A stretch of DNA of 64,000 bases from Kribbella capetownensis (GCF_004331485.1 NZ_SJKD01000010.1:124001-188000), one strand, 5' to 3'; numbered from the stretch's first letter, positions 34,568-43,160 are shown. Notes: generated from the sequence alone by a model not told the origin. Program-made: numbers and translations.

Positions 34568-35803
34568 ATGACGCAAGTGGAGGGGTTGCTGCGCGAGCTC
34601 GCGCCGCAGGTGCTGGGGTTCCTGGCCCGGCGGCACGGGCAGTTCGATCTGTGTGAGGACGCCGTCCAGGAGGCGTTGCTCGCGGCCGCGACGCAGTGGC
34701 CGGCGGACGGCGTACCGGCGAACCCGCGCGGTTGGCTGATCACGGTCGCGACGCGGCGGCTGACCGACCAGTTCCGCAGCGAGGCTGCGCGTCGCCGCCG
34801 TGAGGACAGCGTCGCGTCGATGGCCGGTCCGGAGGAGTTGGTTGCCCCCGGCGCCGATGTCGACTCGGCACCGGACCAGGACGACACGCTCACGCTGCTG
34901 TTCCTGTGCTGCCATCCGGCCGTCACGCCGGCGTCGCAGGTCGCGCTCACGCTGCGTGCGGTCGGCGGTCTGACCACGGGCGAGATCGCCCGGGCGTTCA
35001 TGGTGCCCGAGGCAACGATGGCGCCGCGGATCAGCCGGGCGAAGAAGAGCATCAAGGCGGCCGGCAGCCGGTTCGAGATGCCGCCGGAGGAGGAGCGCGC
35101 GGACCGGATGCGGGTCGTCCTGCAGGTGCTGTACCTGATTTTCAACGAGGGTTACACCGCCAGTTCCGGCGCGGAACTGCAGCGGCTCGACCTGACCTCC
35201 GAAGCGATCCGGCTGACCCGGATGCTGCGGACGGCCCTGCCCGACGACGGTGAGGCCGCGGGCCTGCTGGCGTTGATGTTGCTGACGGACTCTCGCCGTA
35301 CGGCGCGGACGACCGCCGATGGTGGCCTGATCCCGATCGACGAGCAGGACCGCACGCTGTGGGATCGCGAGCAGATCGAGGAAGGCACCACGCTGATCCT
35401 GGCCACACTGGCCCAGAGCGCGGTCGGTCCGTATCAGGTGCAGGCCGCGATCGCCGCGGTGCACTCCGAGGCGCCGAGCGCTGACAAGACCGACTGGAAC
35501 CAGATTCTCTCGCTCTACGTGCTGCTGGAGCGGCTCACGCCGAATCCGATGGTGACGCTCAATCGAGCCGTCGCACTCGCGCAGGTGGAGGGTCCGCGGG
35601 CCGGCCTCGACCTGCTCGCCACGCTCGACGGCAACAAGAACATCACCGAGACCCACCGCCTGGACGCCGTACGGGCGCATCTGTATGAGCGGGCGGGGGA
35701 GCCGGCGAAGGCGCACGAGCATTACCTCGCCGCGGCCCGGCGTACCACCAGCCTGCCGGAACAGCGCTACCTCCAGGCGAAGGCGGCGGCGGTCTCCGTG
35801 TGA
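34568..35803 (+). CDS. ECF RNA polymerase sigma factor, ECF42-type (DUF6596)
   Basis: A 411-residue sigma factor. Sigma region 2 is FDLCEDAVQEALLAAATQWPADGVPANPRGWLITVATRRLTDQFRSE, region 4 is LTTGEIARAFMVPEATMAPRISRAKKSI, and the rest is the long helical C-terminal extension (DUF6596/TPR-like, LYLIFNEGYTASSG... NPMVTLNRAVALAQVEGP) that marks the ECF42 group. ATG 34568 lies five bases after GGGAGG. ECF42 genes normally sit beside a DGPF/YCII-domain gene; none is visible here, so its partner must be elsewhere. Confidence 0.9.
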   Translation: MTQVEGLLRELAPQVLGFLARRHGQFDLCEDAVQEALLAAATQWPADGVPANPRGWLITVATRRLTDQFRSEAARRRREDSVASMAGPEELVAPGADVDSAPDQDDTLTLLFLCCHPAVTPASQVALTLRAVGGLTTGEIARAFMVPEATMAPRISRAKKSIKAAGSRFEMPPEEERADRMRVVLQVLYLIFNEGYTASSGAELQRLDLTSEAIRLTRMLRTALPDDGEAAGLLALMLLTDSRRTARTTADGGLIPIDEQDRTLWDREQIEEGTTLILATLAQSAVGPYQVQAAIAAVHSEAPSADKTDWNQILSLYVLLERLTPNPMVTLNRAVALAQVEGPRAGLDLLATLDGNKNITETHRLDAVRAHLYERAGEPAKAHEHYLAAARRTTSLPEQRYLQAKAAAVSV

Positions 35804-35838
35804 CCGCGGTCACGTGACCCGGGTTGTAACTTCGGTTT
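35800..35838. promoter_or_regulatory. Perfect 14-bp palindrome and second dyad before the acyl-CoA dehydrogenase
   Basis: GTGACCGCGGTCAC (35800-35813) is a perfect palindrome that includes the sigma gene's TGA stop. After it, TGTAACTTCGGTTTACA (35825-35841 region) is an imperfect dyad with TGTAA and TTACA arms. Both precede ATG 35851 and could be operators of a fatty-acid-type repressor controlling the acyl-CoA dehydrogenases. Confidence 0.4.
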
Positions 35839-35850
35839 ACAGTGGCGGGT

Positions 35851-37170
35851 ATGAGCCTTGAGGAGCGGACGCACGCGCGGGACCGGGGGCGGCGGGACGC
35901 GATCGGGGTCGGGGTCGCGCTGCTGAACCGGCTGGCCCGGTGGCGGACGATCGATCGGTTCGGGTTGCGCAAGCAGACCGAGCGGGTGGTGTTCGAGGCG
36001 ACCAAGACGGGCTTCCGGACGGCCGGAGCGCTGTCCCGGAGCTTCTCGGCGGCGTCGAAGCTCAGCAAGCCGTCCCGATTGCCGGCGGCGCGGGGGACCG
36101 GGCGGTTCGATCTGACGCCGACCGAGGACCAGCAGATGGTGGTCGAGGTCGTGAAGGAGTTCGCCGCCGAGGTACTGCGTCCGGCGGCTTCAGCGGCGGA
36201 CACGGCGTGTACGACGGATCCGAAGGTGCTGTCGTCGTCGGCCGAGCTCGGGCTGAGTCTGATCGAGGTCCCGGAGGAGCTCGGCGGCATCGTCACCGAG
36301 CGGTCCGCGATGACCGGCGTACTGGTGGCTGAGGCGATGGCGCACGGAGACATGGGTCAGGCGGTCGCGTGTCTGGCTCCGGCGGCGGTGAGTACGGCGA
36401 TCTCGTTGTGGGGTGACGAGACGCAGCAGGCGACGTACCTGCCCGCGTTCACCGGGTCGTCGGTTCCGGCGGCGGCGCTGGCGATCTTGGAGCCGCGAGC
36501 CTTGTTCGATCCGTTCTACTTGCGGACAACGGCTGTCGGCGGGCGGTTGAACGGTGTGAAGTCTTTGGTGCCGCGTGGTGCCGAGGCAGAGTTGTTCGTG
36601 ATCGCCGCGCAGTTGGAGGATCAGGGGCCGGCGCTCTTCCTGGTCGAGTCCGATCATCCCGGCGTGACGATCGAGGCCGAGCCGTCGATGGGCTTGCGGG
36701 CGGCGTCGCTGAGCCGGGTGATCCTCGAGGATGTGCCGGCGGTGCAGTTGGGCACGCTCGACGACTACGCCGAGTGTGTGCGACTGTCGCGGCTGGGCTG
36801 GTGTGCGTTGTCCCTGGGTACGGCGAAGGCGGTGCTGGACTACGTCACGCCGTACGTGAACGAGCGGACCGCGTTCGGTGAGCCGATCAGCCATCGGCAG
36901 TCGGTGGCGTTCATGGTCGCGAACATCGGGATCGAGCTGGAGGGTATGCGGCTCGTCACCTACCGGGCCGGATCGCGTGCGGAACAAGGGCTTCCGTTCG
37001 CCCGCGAGGTCGCGCTGGCGCGGCGGTTGTGCACGGACAAGGGCATGCAGATCGGGGCCGACGGTGTGCAGTTGCTCGGCGGGCACGGGTACGTGAAGGA
37101 GCATCCCGTGGAGCGCTGGTACCGCGACTTACGCGCAATCGGCGTGATGGAAGGTGCAGTGCTGATTTAG
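35851..37170 (+). CDS. Acyl-CoA dehydrogenase family protein 1
   Basis: A 439-residue flavoenzyme with an N-terminal extension of about 90 basic residues. The dehydrogenase core begins FDLTPTEDQQMVVEVVKEF; the middle beta domain and the C-terminal helical domain with RTAFGEPISHRQSVAFMVANI and ADGVQLLGGHGYVKEHPVERWYRDLRAIGVMEG are clear. It oxidises an acyl-CoA at C2-C3 with FAD. A second dehydrogenase follows 162 bases on, and the gap between them is a structured repeat whose left arm contains this gene's TAG stop. Confidence 0.9.
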   Translation: MSLEERTHARDRGRRDAIGVGVALLNRLARWRTIDRFGLRKQTERVVFEATKTGFRTAGALSRSFSAASKLSKPSRLPAARGTGRFDLTPTEDQQMVVEVVKEFAAEVLRPAASAADTACTTDPKVLSSSAELGLSLIEVPEELGGIVTERSAMTGVLVAEAMAHGDMGQAVACLAPAAVSTAISLWGDETQQATYLPAFTGSSVPAAALAILEPRALFDPFYLRTTAVGGRLNGVKSLVPRGAEAELFVIAAQLEDQGPALFLVESDHPGVTIEAEPSMGLRAASLSRVILEDVPAVQLGTLDDYAECVRLSRLGWCALSLGTAKAVLDYVTPYVNERTAFGEPISHRQSVAFMVANIGIELEGMRLVTYRAGSRAEQGLPFAREVALARRLCTDKGMQIGADGVQLLGGHGYVKEHPVERWYRDLRAIGVMEGAVLI

Positions 37171-37332
37171 TGCGTGTCCTCATCTCGTGCCTACTGCGCG
37201 GCACTCGGCGGCGCATCTCGCCGCACCGGGACGAAGGCCACGATGCGCCGCATCGAGACCTCCGCCCCGGCACACCGAGCTACACCACCGAGCACCTGCT
37301 CGTGACGGCACGAGATGAGGAGACACGCACTG
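37168..37332. repeat. Structured intergenic element, copy B (about 23-25-bp inverted repeat)
   Basis: The arms 37169-37191 and 37307-37331 are complementary except for a two-base bulge. Inside lies CTGCGCGGCACTCGGCGG (37194-37211), identical to 3694-3711 in copy A, and further similar stretches follow in the same order. GGCGCATC (37210-37217) can also pair with GATGCGCC downstream. The arm sequences of A and B differ but each pair stays complementary, as expected if the stem itself is conserved. The element lies between two co-directional acyl-CoA dehydrogenase genes. Confidence 0.65.
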
Positions 37333-38538
37333 ATGATCAACCTCGAGACGCCACGGAAGTTCCGTGCCTTCGTGAACCAGGCACACCAGGTCGCGGCGGA
37401 GATGCTGCGGCCCAACTCGCGGCGGTACGACCTGGCCGAGCACGAGTACCCGGTCGAGCTGGACATGCTCGCGGCGATGGTCGACGGATTAGGTGCCTCG
37501 GGCACCAGTTCTGGTGCGGGCGCGGCCGGCGTACGACGTACTGCCGCCGGTGAAGGTGTTGTGAACGGGTCGAATCTGTCGTCGGTGCTGTCGATCATGG
37601 AGATGTGCTGGGGTGATGTCGGGCTGCTGCTGTCGATGCCGCGGCAGGGGCTCGGCAACTCCGCGATCGCATCGGTTGCCTCGGACGAGCAGTTGCGGCG
37701 GTTCGACGGCGTGTGGGCCGGGATGGCGATCACCGAACCTGGGTGCGGGTCGGACTCGGCGAACATCCAGACGACGGCGCGTCGTGACGTCGACGATTAC
37801 ATCATCGACGGCGAGAAGATCTTCGTTACCGCCGGCGGTCGCTGCGACGCGGTGGTGGTGTGGGCGTCGCTCGACAAGTCGTTGGGCCGGGCCGCGATCA
37901 AGTCGTTCGTCGTACCGAAGGACACACCAGGCATGACGGTCGAGCGGCTCGACCACAAGCTCGGCATCCGCGCCTCCGACACCGCGACTCTCCGCTTCGA
38001 CAACTGCCGTGTGCCCGCTGCCAACCTGCTCGGCTCACCCGAGATCGACGCGGACAAAGGCTTCGCGGGCGTCATGCAGACCTTCGACAACACGCGTCCG
38101 TTGGTCGCGTCCATGGCAGTCGGGTGTGCTCGGGCCTCGCTCGAACTCACGCGTGAGCTGCTGGCCGACGCCGGTGTCGAGATCGACTACGACCGCTCCG
38201 TCCACTTCCAGCCCGCGGCCGCGGCGGTGTACCTCCAACTCGAAGCCGACTGGGAAGCAGCCTACCTCCTCACCCTGCAAGCCGCCTGGATGGCCGACAA
38301 CGGCAAGCCGAACTCCCTCCAAGCCTCCAAGGCCAAGGCCAAGGCCGGCCGCGCCGCCAACGACATCACCCTCCGCTGCATAGAACTCACCAGCACCCTC
38401 GGCTACTCAGAACACGAACTCCTCGAAAAATGGGCCCGAGACTCCAAAATCCTCGACATCTTCGAAGGCACCCAACAAATCCAGCAACTGATCGTCGCGC
38501 GACGGTTGCTCGGGAAGACCTCCACCGAGCTGAAATAG
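37333..38538 (+). CDS. Acyl-CoA dehydrogenase family protein 2
   Basis: A 401-residue flavoenzyme. Core motifs are WAGMAITEPGCGSDSANIQTTA (FAD/substrate loop), YIIDGEKIFVTAGGRCDAVVVWA, KLGIRASDTATLRFDNCRVP and the C-terminal LGYSEHELLEKWARDSKILDIFEGTQQIQQLIVARRLLG. ATG 37333 is preceded by GAGGAG about 11 bases upstream, within the right arm of repeat copy B. It may act with dehydrogenase 1 in one pathway or as a heteromeric pair; both lack other beta-oxidation neighbours. Confidence 0.9.
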   Translation: MINLETPRKFRAFVNQAHQVAAEMLRPNSRRYDLAEHEYPVELDMLAAMVDGLGASGTSSGAGAAGVRRTAAGEGVVNGSNLSSVLSIMEMCWGDVGLLLSMPRQGLGNSAIASVASDEQLRRFDGVWAGMAITEPGCGSDSANIQTTARRDVDDYIIDGEKIFVTAGGRCDAVVVWASLDKSLGRAAIKSFVVPKDTPGMTVERLDHKLGIRASDTATLRFDNCRVPAANLLGSPEIDADKGFAGVMQTFDNTRPLVASMAVGCARASLELTRELLADAGVEIDYDRSVHFQPAAAAVYLQLEADWEAAYLLTLQAAWMADNGKPNSLQASKAKAKAGRAANDITLRCIELTSTLGYSEHELLEKWARDSKILDIFEGTQQIQQLIVARRLLGKTSTELK

Positions 38539-38577
38539 CCTTACCTGCAAGGCATTCCTTCGGGCGAGATGGCAGCT

Positions 38578-39141
38578 TCAGAGAAGGGGTGGTTGGCCGG
38601 AGAGGTCGTAGCCGCGCTGTGATCGTCCCCGCTCCGTCCCTGCTCCGTGAGCCGCGCGGCCGGCGGGATGACTCCAGTTGCGGCGAGCGCCGGCTTCCAG
38701 ACGAGTTCGTCGAACAACCTCGACCGCATCGGCTTGGGAGTCTGTCCACACGAACTGGAGGTCGACCTCATGAACCCCTCCGTCGACGCGCTCCTTGTCA
38801 CTCTTCGGCAGTGTGAAGACGTACTCCTTGCCGAGCCTCTTCACCTGGCGCCGGACTCTGATGATCTGCTCGTCGAAATCGAGGTCGTCGGGAGCCAACC
38901 CGAAGATCTCGCCCTGACGTAGTCCGGCCGCCGATTCGATGACGACGCTCGAACTGGTCCTGGCCGGCTTCTTGACGATCCTCGAGCTCGCCGGGCTGCG
39001 CTTGATCAGTTCGTCGGCGACCGCAAGTTCAAGGCGGCCATTCAGCACGAGGAACGCGCTCCGAGCCGTTGAGGATCCGTAGGTCGTCATGAGTTCGGTC
39101 ACCCAGACGGCAATCTCCGAAGGCAGGATGCTCTTGACCAT
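38578..39141 (-). pseudogene. Decayed tyrosine recombinase (phage-type integrase)
   Basis: The minus strand encodes pieces of a phage integrase: a SAM-like core-binding segment (ARSAFLVLNGRLELAVADELIKRSP), then, after an apparent deletion, ESAAGLRQGEIFGLAPDDLDFDEQIIRVRRQVKRLGKEYVFTLPKSDKERV, which holds the first catalytic Arg. The distal half with the H-x-x-R and Tyr residues is missing and replaced by unrelated sequence. It is a remnant of a mobile element, not a working recombinase. Confidence 0.7.
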
Positions 39142-39222
39142 CCGGCCCCCGAAGACCGGCGCTCAACGTCCGGGCTTCGCCCGACGCCTGTAGCCCGTTG
39201 TCACCGTGCGACGTCACGATGC

Positions 39223-39489
39223 CTGTCCGCAGCCGGCGTGCCGGGCTTGGCCGTGCTTCATCGCACGGACAATGGGATGAACCAGTTGACCTACCAGGGA
39301 AAGCCCTTGTTCACGTTCAGGCTCGACAAGGGTCCCGCGGAACACAACGGACACAACCTCGACGACACCTTCGGCGACGCCAAGTTCACCTGGCATGCCG
39401 CGACCACGGGTGGCGCTGTCGCAAGTACCAGCCCATCCGCAGCGCCCAGTTCACAGGCGTCCGGCTATGACTACGGCGATGGCTATTAG
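39223..39489 (+). pseudogene. Fragment of a COG4315-type (PF03640 repeat) lipoprotein
   Basis: About 85 residues reading QLTYQGKPLFTFRLDKGP and DDTFGDAKFTWHAATTGGA match the C-terminal repeat of secreted COG4315 lipoproteins, including the tail with serine/alanine and glycine/tyrosine residues. The signal peptide and first repeat are absent, and the only start (GTG 39238) lies inside the domain without a ribosome-binding site. It is most likely the end of a truncated gene. Confidence 0.6.
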
Positions 39490-39519
39490 ACCCGAGGTGC
39501 CGAAGGACCACCCGGCGGG

Positions 39520-40014
39520 CTAGTGCGTTCGGACTTGGTCGAGGATGGCGAGGTCGTGCAGATCGGCGTCGCGCAGCTCGTAGCCCGAATGGAACAGACG
39601 TTGCGCTTCGAGTGAGACGCAGGGGATTGAGATATCTCCGAGTCGCCCCATGGTGAGGAATGAGCGGGGGAACTCGTGCCACCCGCCGCCGAGGGCTGCT
39701 TGCCGACCGTTGCCCTCGTCGTCGATGACCAATGGATGTACGTCGACCCATCCGCGCCCCGGTGCTCCAAGCTCCACCCGGTTCGGTCGCCAATCGGTCT
39801 CGACGGCGTAACCCAGCTCCTGGAGTGCGGTCAGCACCGCGTCCTCGAACGCCGCGTCGATGTCGATGTCCACGTCGCGATGCGGCCGGGTCTGGTGACC
39901 TGCCAGCGCGTCGACTCCCCAGCCTCCTTCCAGCCAGAAGCGGCAGCCGACAGACCGTACGGCGTCCAGTACTGCAAGCATTTGCTCGAGGGTCATGCCT
40001 GCCGGGTCGTTCAC
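39520..40014 (-). CDS. Nucleotidyltransferase resembling aminoglycoside 2''-adenylyltransferases
   Basis: A 164-residue protein with the pol-beta-type nucleotidyltransferase motif: FWLEGGWGVDALAGHQTRPHRDVDIDIDAAFED, where GGW-x-D-A and HRDVDI(D) carry the metal-binding aspartates. The later segment HPLVIDDEGNGRQAALGGGWHEFP resembles ANT(2'')/LinB-like enzymes. Such proteins modify aminoglycosides or related compounds, but many chromosomal relatives have no resistance role. GTG 40014 is preferred; ATG 39996 is possible. It stands between gene remnants. Confidence 0.75.
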   Translation of the reverse strand: MNDPAGMTLEQMLAVLDAVRSVGCRFWLEGGWGVDALAGHQTRPHRDVDIDIDAAFEDAVLTALQELGYAVETDWRPNRVELGAPGRGWVDVHPLVIDDEGNGRQAALGGGWHEFPRSFLTMGRLGDISIPCVSLEAQRLFHSGYELRDADLHDLAILDQVRTH

Positions 40015-40109
40015 GCAGTCATCATGACACGGCGGGCGTCGTGCGGTTTTGACTCCGGTGGGCCTGCTGACCGTGCCCGAGTTGTTCGAATGCCCGAGAG
40101 ACGGCGAGA

Positions 40110-40265
40110 TCATTCGGCGCCGATCTCGCGGTGGACTCCGCTGGCGGAGTTGATGCCTTCGGCACGGGTTGGGTGGACGTGGATGGTGTTCGCGATGTCG
40201 CCTGGCGCCGCGGCCCAATAACGAGCTCGTGGATCAGGTTCCCGGTGATCACGGCGTGCGGGACG
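40110..40265 (-). pseudogene. C-terminal remnant of a pyridine nucleotide-disulfide oxidoreductase, frameshifted
   Basis: On the minus strand one frame reads HAVITGNLIHELVIG, then another frame reads AAAPGDIANTIHVHPTRAEG and ends at TGA 40110. Joined, they match the dimerisation domain of flavoprotein disulfide reductases (dihydrolipoamide dehydrogenase/mercuric reductase type), whose C-terminus carries the IHVHPT histidine motif. The upstream 350 residues are absent and the join is out of frame, so this is debris. Confidence 0.6.
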
Positions 40266-40335
40266 ACGCGGCGGGGATGTCGGTGTCAGCCGTGGCAGTC
40301 CTTCGCGATACCGGCGGGTCATGTCCGGCAGCGTG

Positions 40336-41220
40336 TCACAGGCGGATCAGGTCGGCGATCTCTTCGGGCAGGCCTGGGGAGAAGAAGGTGTGGCCCATGC
40401 CGGGTACGACGTGCAGGCGCGAGCCCGGGATGGCGGCGGCCAGGGCTTCGCCGTGACCGAGCGGGAAGATCGGGTCCTGGTCGCCGTGCACGATCGTGGT
40501 CGGGGCGGTGATCGACGAGAGCGGGGCGAGCCGGTCAGGGGCGAACGTCTGGCCGGCCAGGTCGTGGTGGGCGGCCGCGGCCGGGTCAGTGGCCCTCGAC
40601 AAGGCCAGTTCGAGCATCGCGCGGGCGGCGGGCTCGTCGAACGGGCGGACCGGTCCGTTGAAGACGCGGAACAGGGCAACGTCGGACTCCACGCCTGGCG
40701 GCATGCCGGCGGCCAGGTGTGCGAGGAACGCAGGAGACGGCGGCGACAGGTCGTCCGGTGCGGGCGGCTCCCCGCCCTGCGCCCGGGCCCATGCTGGACG
40801 CGGGTCGTAGCCCATCGGTGAACTGGTCAGCACGGTCAGGGACCGTATGCGGGCCGGCTCGTGCACGGCCAGCCACTGCGCGATCATGCCACCCATCGAC
40901 ATGCCGGCCACGTGGGCGGCAGGCAGCCCGTAGCCATCCAGCACGGCCAGACAGTCGGCGGCCAGATCGGCGATCGCGTACGGATGAGCATCGAAGTCGA
41001 CCACGCTCGAGCGGCCGGTGTCGCGGTGGTCGAACCGGATCACCTGGACGCCGCGCTCGACGAGCCGGGCGATCAGCGGATCAGGGCAGCTGATGCCCTG
41101 CGCGGCCGACCCCATGATCAGAAGGACGGCCGGTTGATCGGGGTGGCCGGCCCGCTCGGTCCACAGCCGCAGCCGGCCGGAGGTCACGAATCGCTCTTGC
41201 GTCTCCAGCATGAACAGCAC
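40336..41220 (-). CDS. Alpha/beta hydrolase
   Basis: A 294-residue hydrolase. The oxyanion region is PAVLLIMGSAAQGISC; the nucleophile elbow is GMSMGGMIAQWL (Ser near residue 110); a C-terminal HGDQDPIFPL gives the acid Asp and GMGHTFFSP the catalytic His. It resembles esterases and aclacinomycin-methylesterase-like proteins; the substrate is unknown. GTG 41220 follows GAGAAGAAG; ATG 41211 is an alternative. It is monocistronic. Confidence 0.85.
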   Translation of the reverse strand: MLFMLETQERFVTSGRLRLWTERAGHPDQPAVLLIMGSAAQGISCPDPLIARLVERGVQVIRFDHRDTGRSSVVDFDAHPYAIADLAADCLAVLDGYGLPAAHVAGMSMGGMIAQWLAVHEPARIRSLTVLTSSPMGYDPRPAWARAQGGEPPAPDDLSPPSPAFLAHLAAGMPPGVESDVALFRVFNGPVRPFDEPAARAMLELALSRATDPAAAAHHDLAGQTFAPDRLAPLSSITAPTTIVHGDQDPIFPLGHGEALAAAIPGSRLHVVPGMGHTFFSPGLPEEIADLIRL

Positions 41221-41346
41221 CGTAGCTTCTTCTCAACCGACGGCCACCGGTAGCCACGACCCGGCCCGCGATCATTCGCGCTCGGCCACGGCAGCGGGGT
41301 CGCTGAAAATTCGTGGCGCGCCTTCTCGAGAACCGCGGTGTCGTCG

Positions 41347-41985
41347 TCAGCCGAGGCGGATGATGCCGCGTTCGAGGGCGGTGGTGACGGCGGAGGTGCG
41401 GTCGGCCACGCCGAGTTTGGTGTAGATGTGCAGGAGGTGGGTCTTGACGGTGGTTTCGCTGACATGGAGCACGCGGGCGACCTGCTTGTTGCTGTGTCCG
41501 CGGGCGATGGCACCGAGAACCTCGATCTCGCGGCTCGACAGCCGGTTGTCTGCGGCATCACCGCGCAGCCGGTTCAGCACCTTGGCAGCCACGGCGGAGG
41601 CGAGGACCGAGCCGCCGCGGGCGGCGGTGCGTACGGCGGCGCACAGTTCGTCCCGGTCGGTGTCCTTGAGGAGGTACCCGACGGCGCCGGCGTCGATGGC
41701 CGCGGTGATGTCGGCATCTGTGTCGTACGTGGTGAGGACGAGAACGCGCACTTCCGGAGACCCGGCCCTGATCGCAGCGGTTGCCTGGACCCCGTTGAGC
41801 TTTGGCATCTGCAGATCCATCAGCACGACCTGGGGCACCAGAGCGGAGGTTTGATTGACGGCTTCCTGGCCGGTTGCGGCGAAGCCCGCGATCTCCAGGT
41901 CGGGCTGAGTGGCGAGTACGGCGGCTATCCCGTCGCGCACGATGGGATGATCGTCGGCGATCAACACCCGGATCATGTCCGTCAT
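41347..41985 (-). CDS. NarL/LuxR-type response regulator
   Basis: A 212-residue regulator: a receiver domain (VLIADDHPIVRDGIAAVLA, phosphoacceptor Asp in VVLMDLQMPKLNG, Lys in YLLKDTDRDEL) and a LuxR helix-turn-helix (LSSREIEVLGAIARGHSNKQVARVLHVSETTVKTHLLHIYTKL). It overlaps the histidine kinase gene upstream by four bases, so the kinase is its partner. Targets are unknown. Confidence 0.93.
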   Translation of the reverse strand: MTDMIRVLIADDHPIVRDGIAAVLATQPDLEIAGFAATGQEAVNQTSALVPQVVLMDLQMPKLNGVQATAAIRAGSPEVRVLVLTTYDTDADITAAIDAGAVGYLLKDTDRDELCAAVRTAARGGSVLASAVAAKVLNRLRGDAADNRLSSREIEVLGAIARGHSNKQVARVLHVSETTVKTHLLHIYTKLGVADRTSAVTTALERGIIRLG

Positions 41986-43160
41986 CGCGCTACCAAGGCG
42001 GTCTCGCTGTCGACCGGTGGGATCGGGATGCTGACGGTCAGCGTCGTACCCTCACTCGGGGTGCTCTCGATGGTTAAGCTGCCCCCGAGACCGTCCACCC
42101 GTTCGCGCATAGCGGCGAGCCCTACACCGTTCAGCCGCCCGCGGGGCTCAAAGCCCCGGCCGTCGTCGGCGACATCGATAAGGACCTGGTCGTCCAGGTA
42201 CGAAATCGTCACAATCACCTCGTGTGCGGCAGCGTGCCGCCGGACATTGGTCAGCCCTTCTTGGACCACGCGCAGCATGGCGGTCTCGGTCAGGGGAGCG
42301 AGGCTGACCGTCTCGCCGGTCACGACCACTTCTGCCGTGAGTCCCGTCTCGTCGCACAGCCGGGTGGAGAGTTGGCGGATGGCATCGGGGAGCCGGGCAT
42401 TGTCGAGCTGGACAGGGCGGAGCTCGTCGATGAGGCGTCGGCTTTCGGCCAGGTTCTCCCGGGCTGCGCGCATCGCCTGCGCCACGCGCCGGGTTGCGGG
42501 CGCACTCGGTGGGAGATCGGCCAGCGCGGCGTCGAGGAGCATCGAGATGCTGGCGAAGCCTTGCGTGAGGGTGTCGTGGATGTCGCGGGCGAGGCGTTGA
42601 CGCTCCGCGAGTACGCCGGCCTGTCGCTCGGCCGCCGCCAACTCGGCCTGAGCGGTCGCGAGATCGTCGAGCAGCTGTTGCCGTTTCTGTCCCTCCAGAT
42701 CGAGTACTGCGATGTATCCGGTGAGCGCGAGCACGGCGAGGATTCCCAGCGCACAGCCGAGTACTGCCGGCCAGTCGAGGCCTCCGCTGGTGAGGTTGCG
42801 CTGCCAGAGCCAGGCGGCGCCGAGGATGACCATGCCGGCCACAGCGGTTCGCGTGGAGCGCGTGAAGTACGGGATAAGGCCCGCCAGTCCCACCGGGAGC
42901 ATCGCCGGGTCGACGGCGGTCATCACGGCCCACAACACGGCCAGTCCCAGTGCATAGGGCAGGTGCGCCGACGTGGCGTCTCGCCGTACGACGAACCAGT
43001 ATGCGTACCAAGCTCCGAGTGATGCCGACAGCGCGAGTCGCAGTACGACGGGGTCAGCCCTGGTTGTCACCGCGCCCAGCGTGGTCAGGCTGAAAGCAAC
43101 CGCGAAGAACGCGTGTTGCCAGTCCGTCTTCCACTGCTCCCAGGAATCGCGATGTGCCAT
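41982..43160 (-). CDS. Sensor histidine kinase (HisKA_3 type)
   Basis: A 392-residue kinase. About six transmembrane segments span residues 10-160 and a short coiled coil leads to the dimerisation helix with the phosphoacceptor in RLARDIHDTLTQGFASISML. The ATPase domain has VVQEGLTNVRRHAAAHEV and VADDGRGFEPRGRLNGVGLAAMRERVDGLGG. The membrane part has no large external loop, suggesting the signal is sensed within the membrane. ATG 43160 starts the operon; the regulator follows with a four-base overlap. Confidence 0.9.
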   Translation of the reverse strand: MAHRDSWEQWKTDWQHAFFAVAFSLTTLGAVTTRADPVVLRLALSASLGAWYAYWFVVRRDATSAHLPYALGLAVLWAVMTAVDPAMLPVGLAGLIPYFTRSTRTAVAGMVILGAAWLWQRNLTSGGLDWPAVLGCALGILAVLALTGYIAVLDLEGQKRQQLLDDLATAQAELAAAERQAGVLAERQRLARDIHDTLTQGFASISMLLDAALADLPPSAPATRRVAQAMRAARENLAESRRLIDELRPVQLDNARLPDAIRQLSTRLCDETGLTAEVVVTGETVSLAPLTETAMLRVVQEGLTNVRRHAAAHEVIVTISYLDDQVLIDVADDGRGFEPRGRLNGVGLAAMRERVDGLGGSLTIESTPSEGTTLTVSIPIPPVDSETALVAR

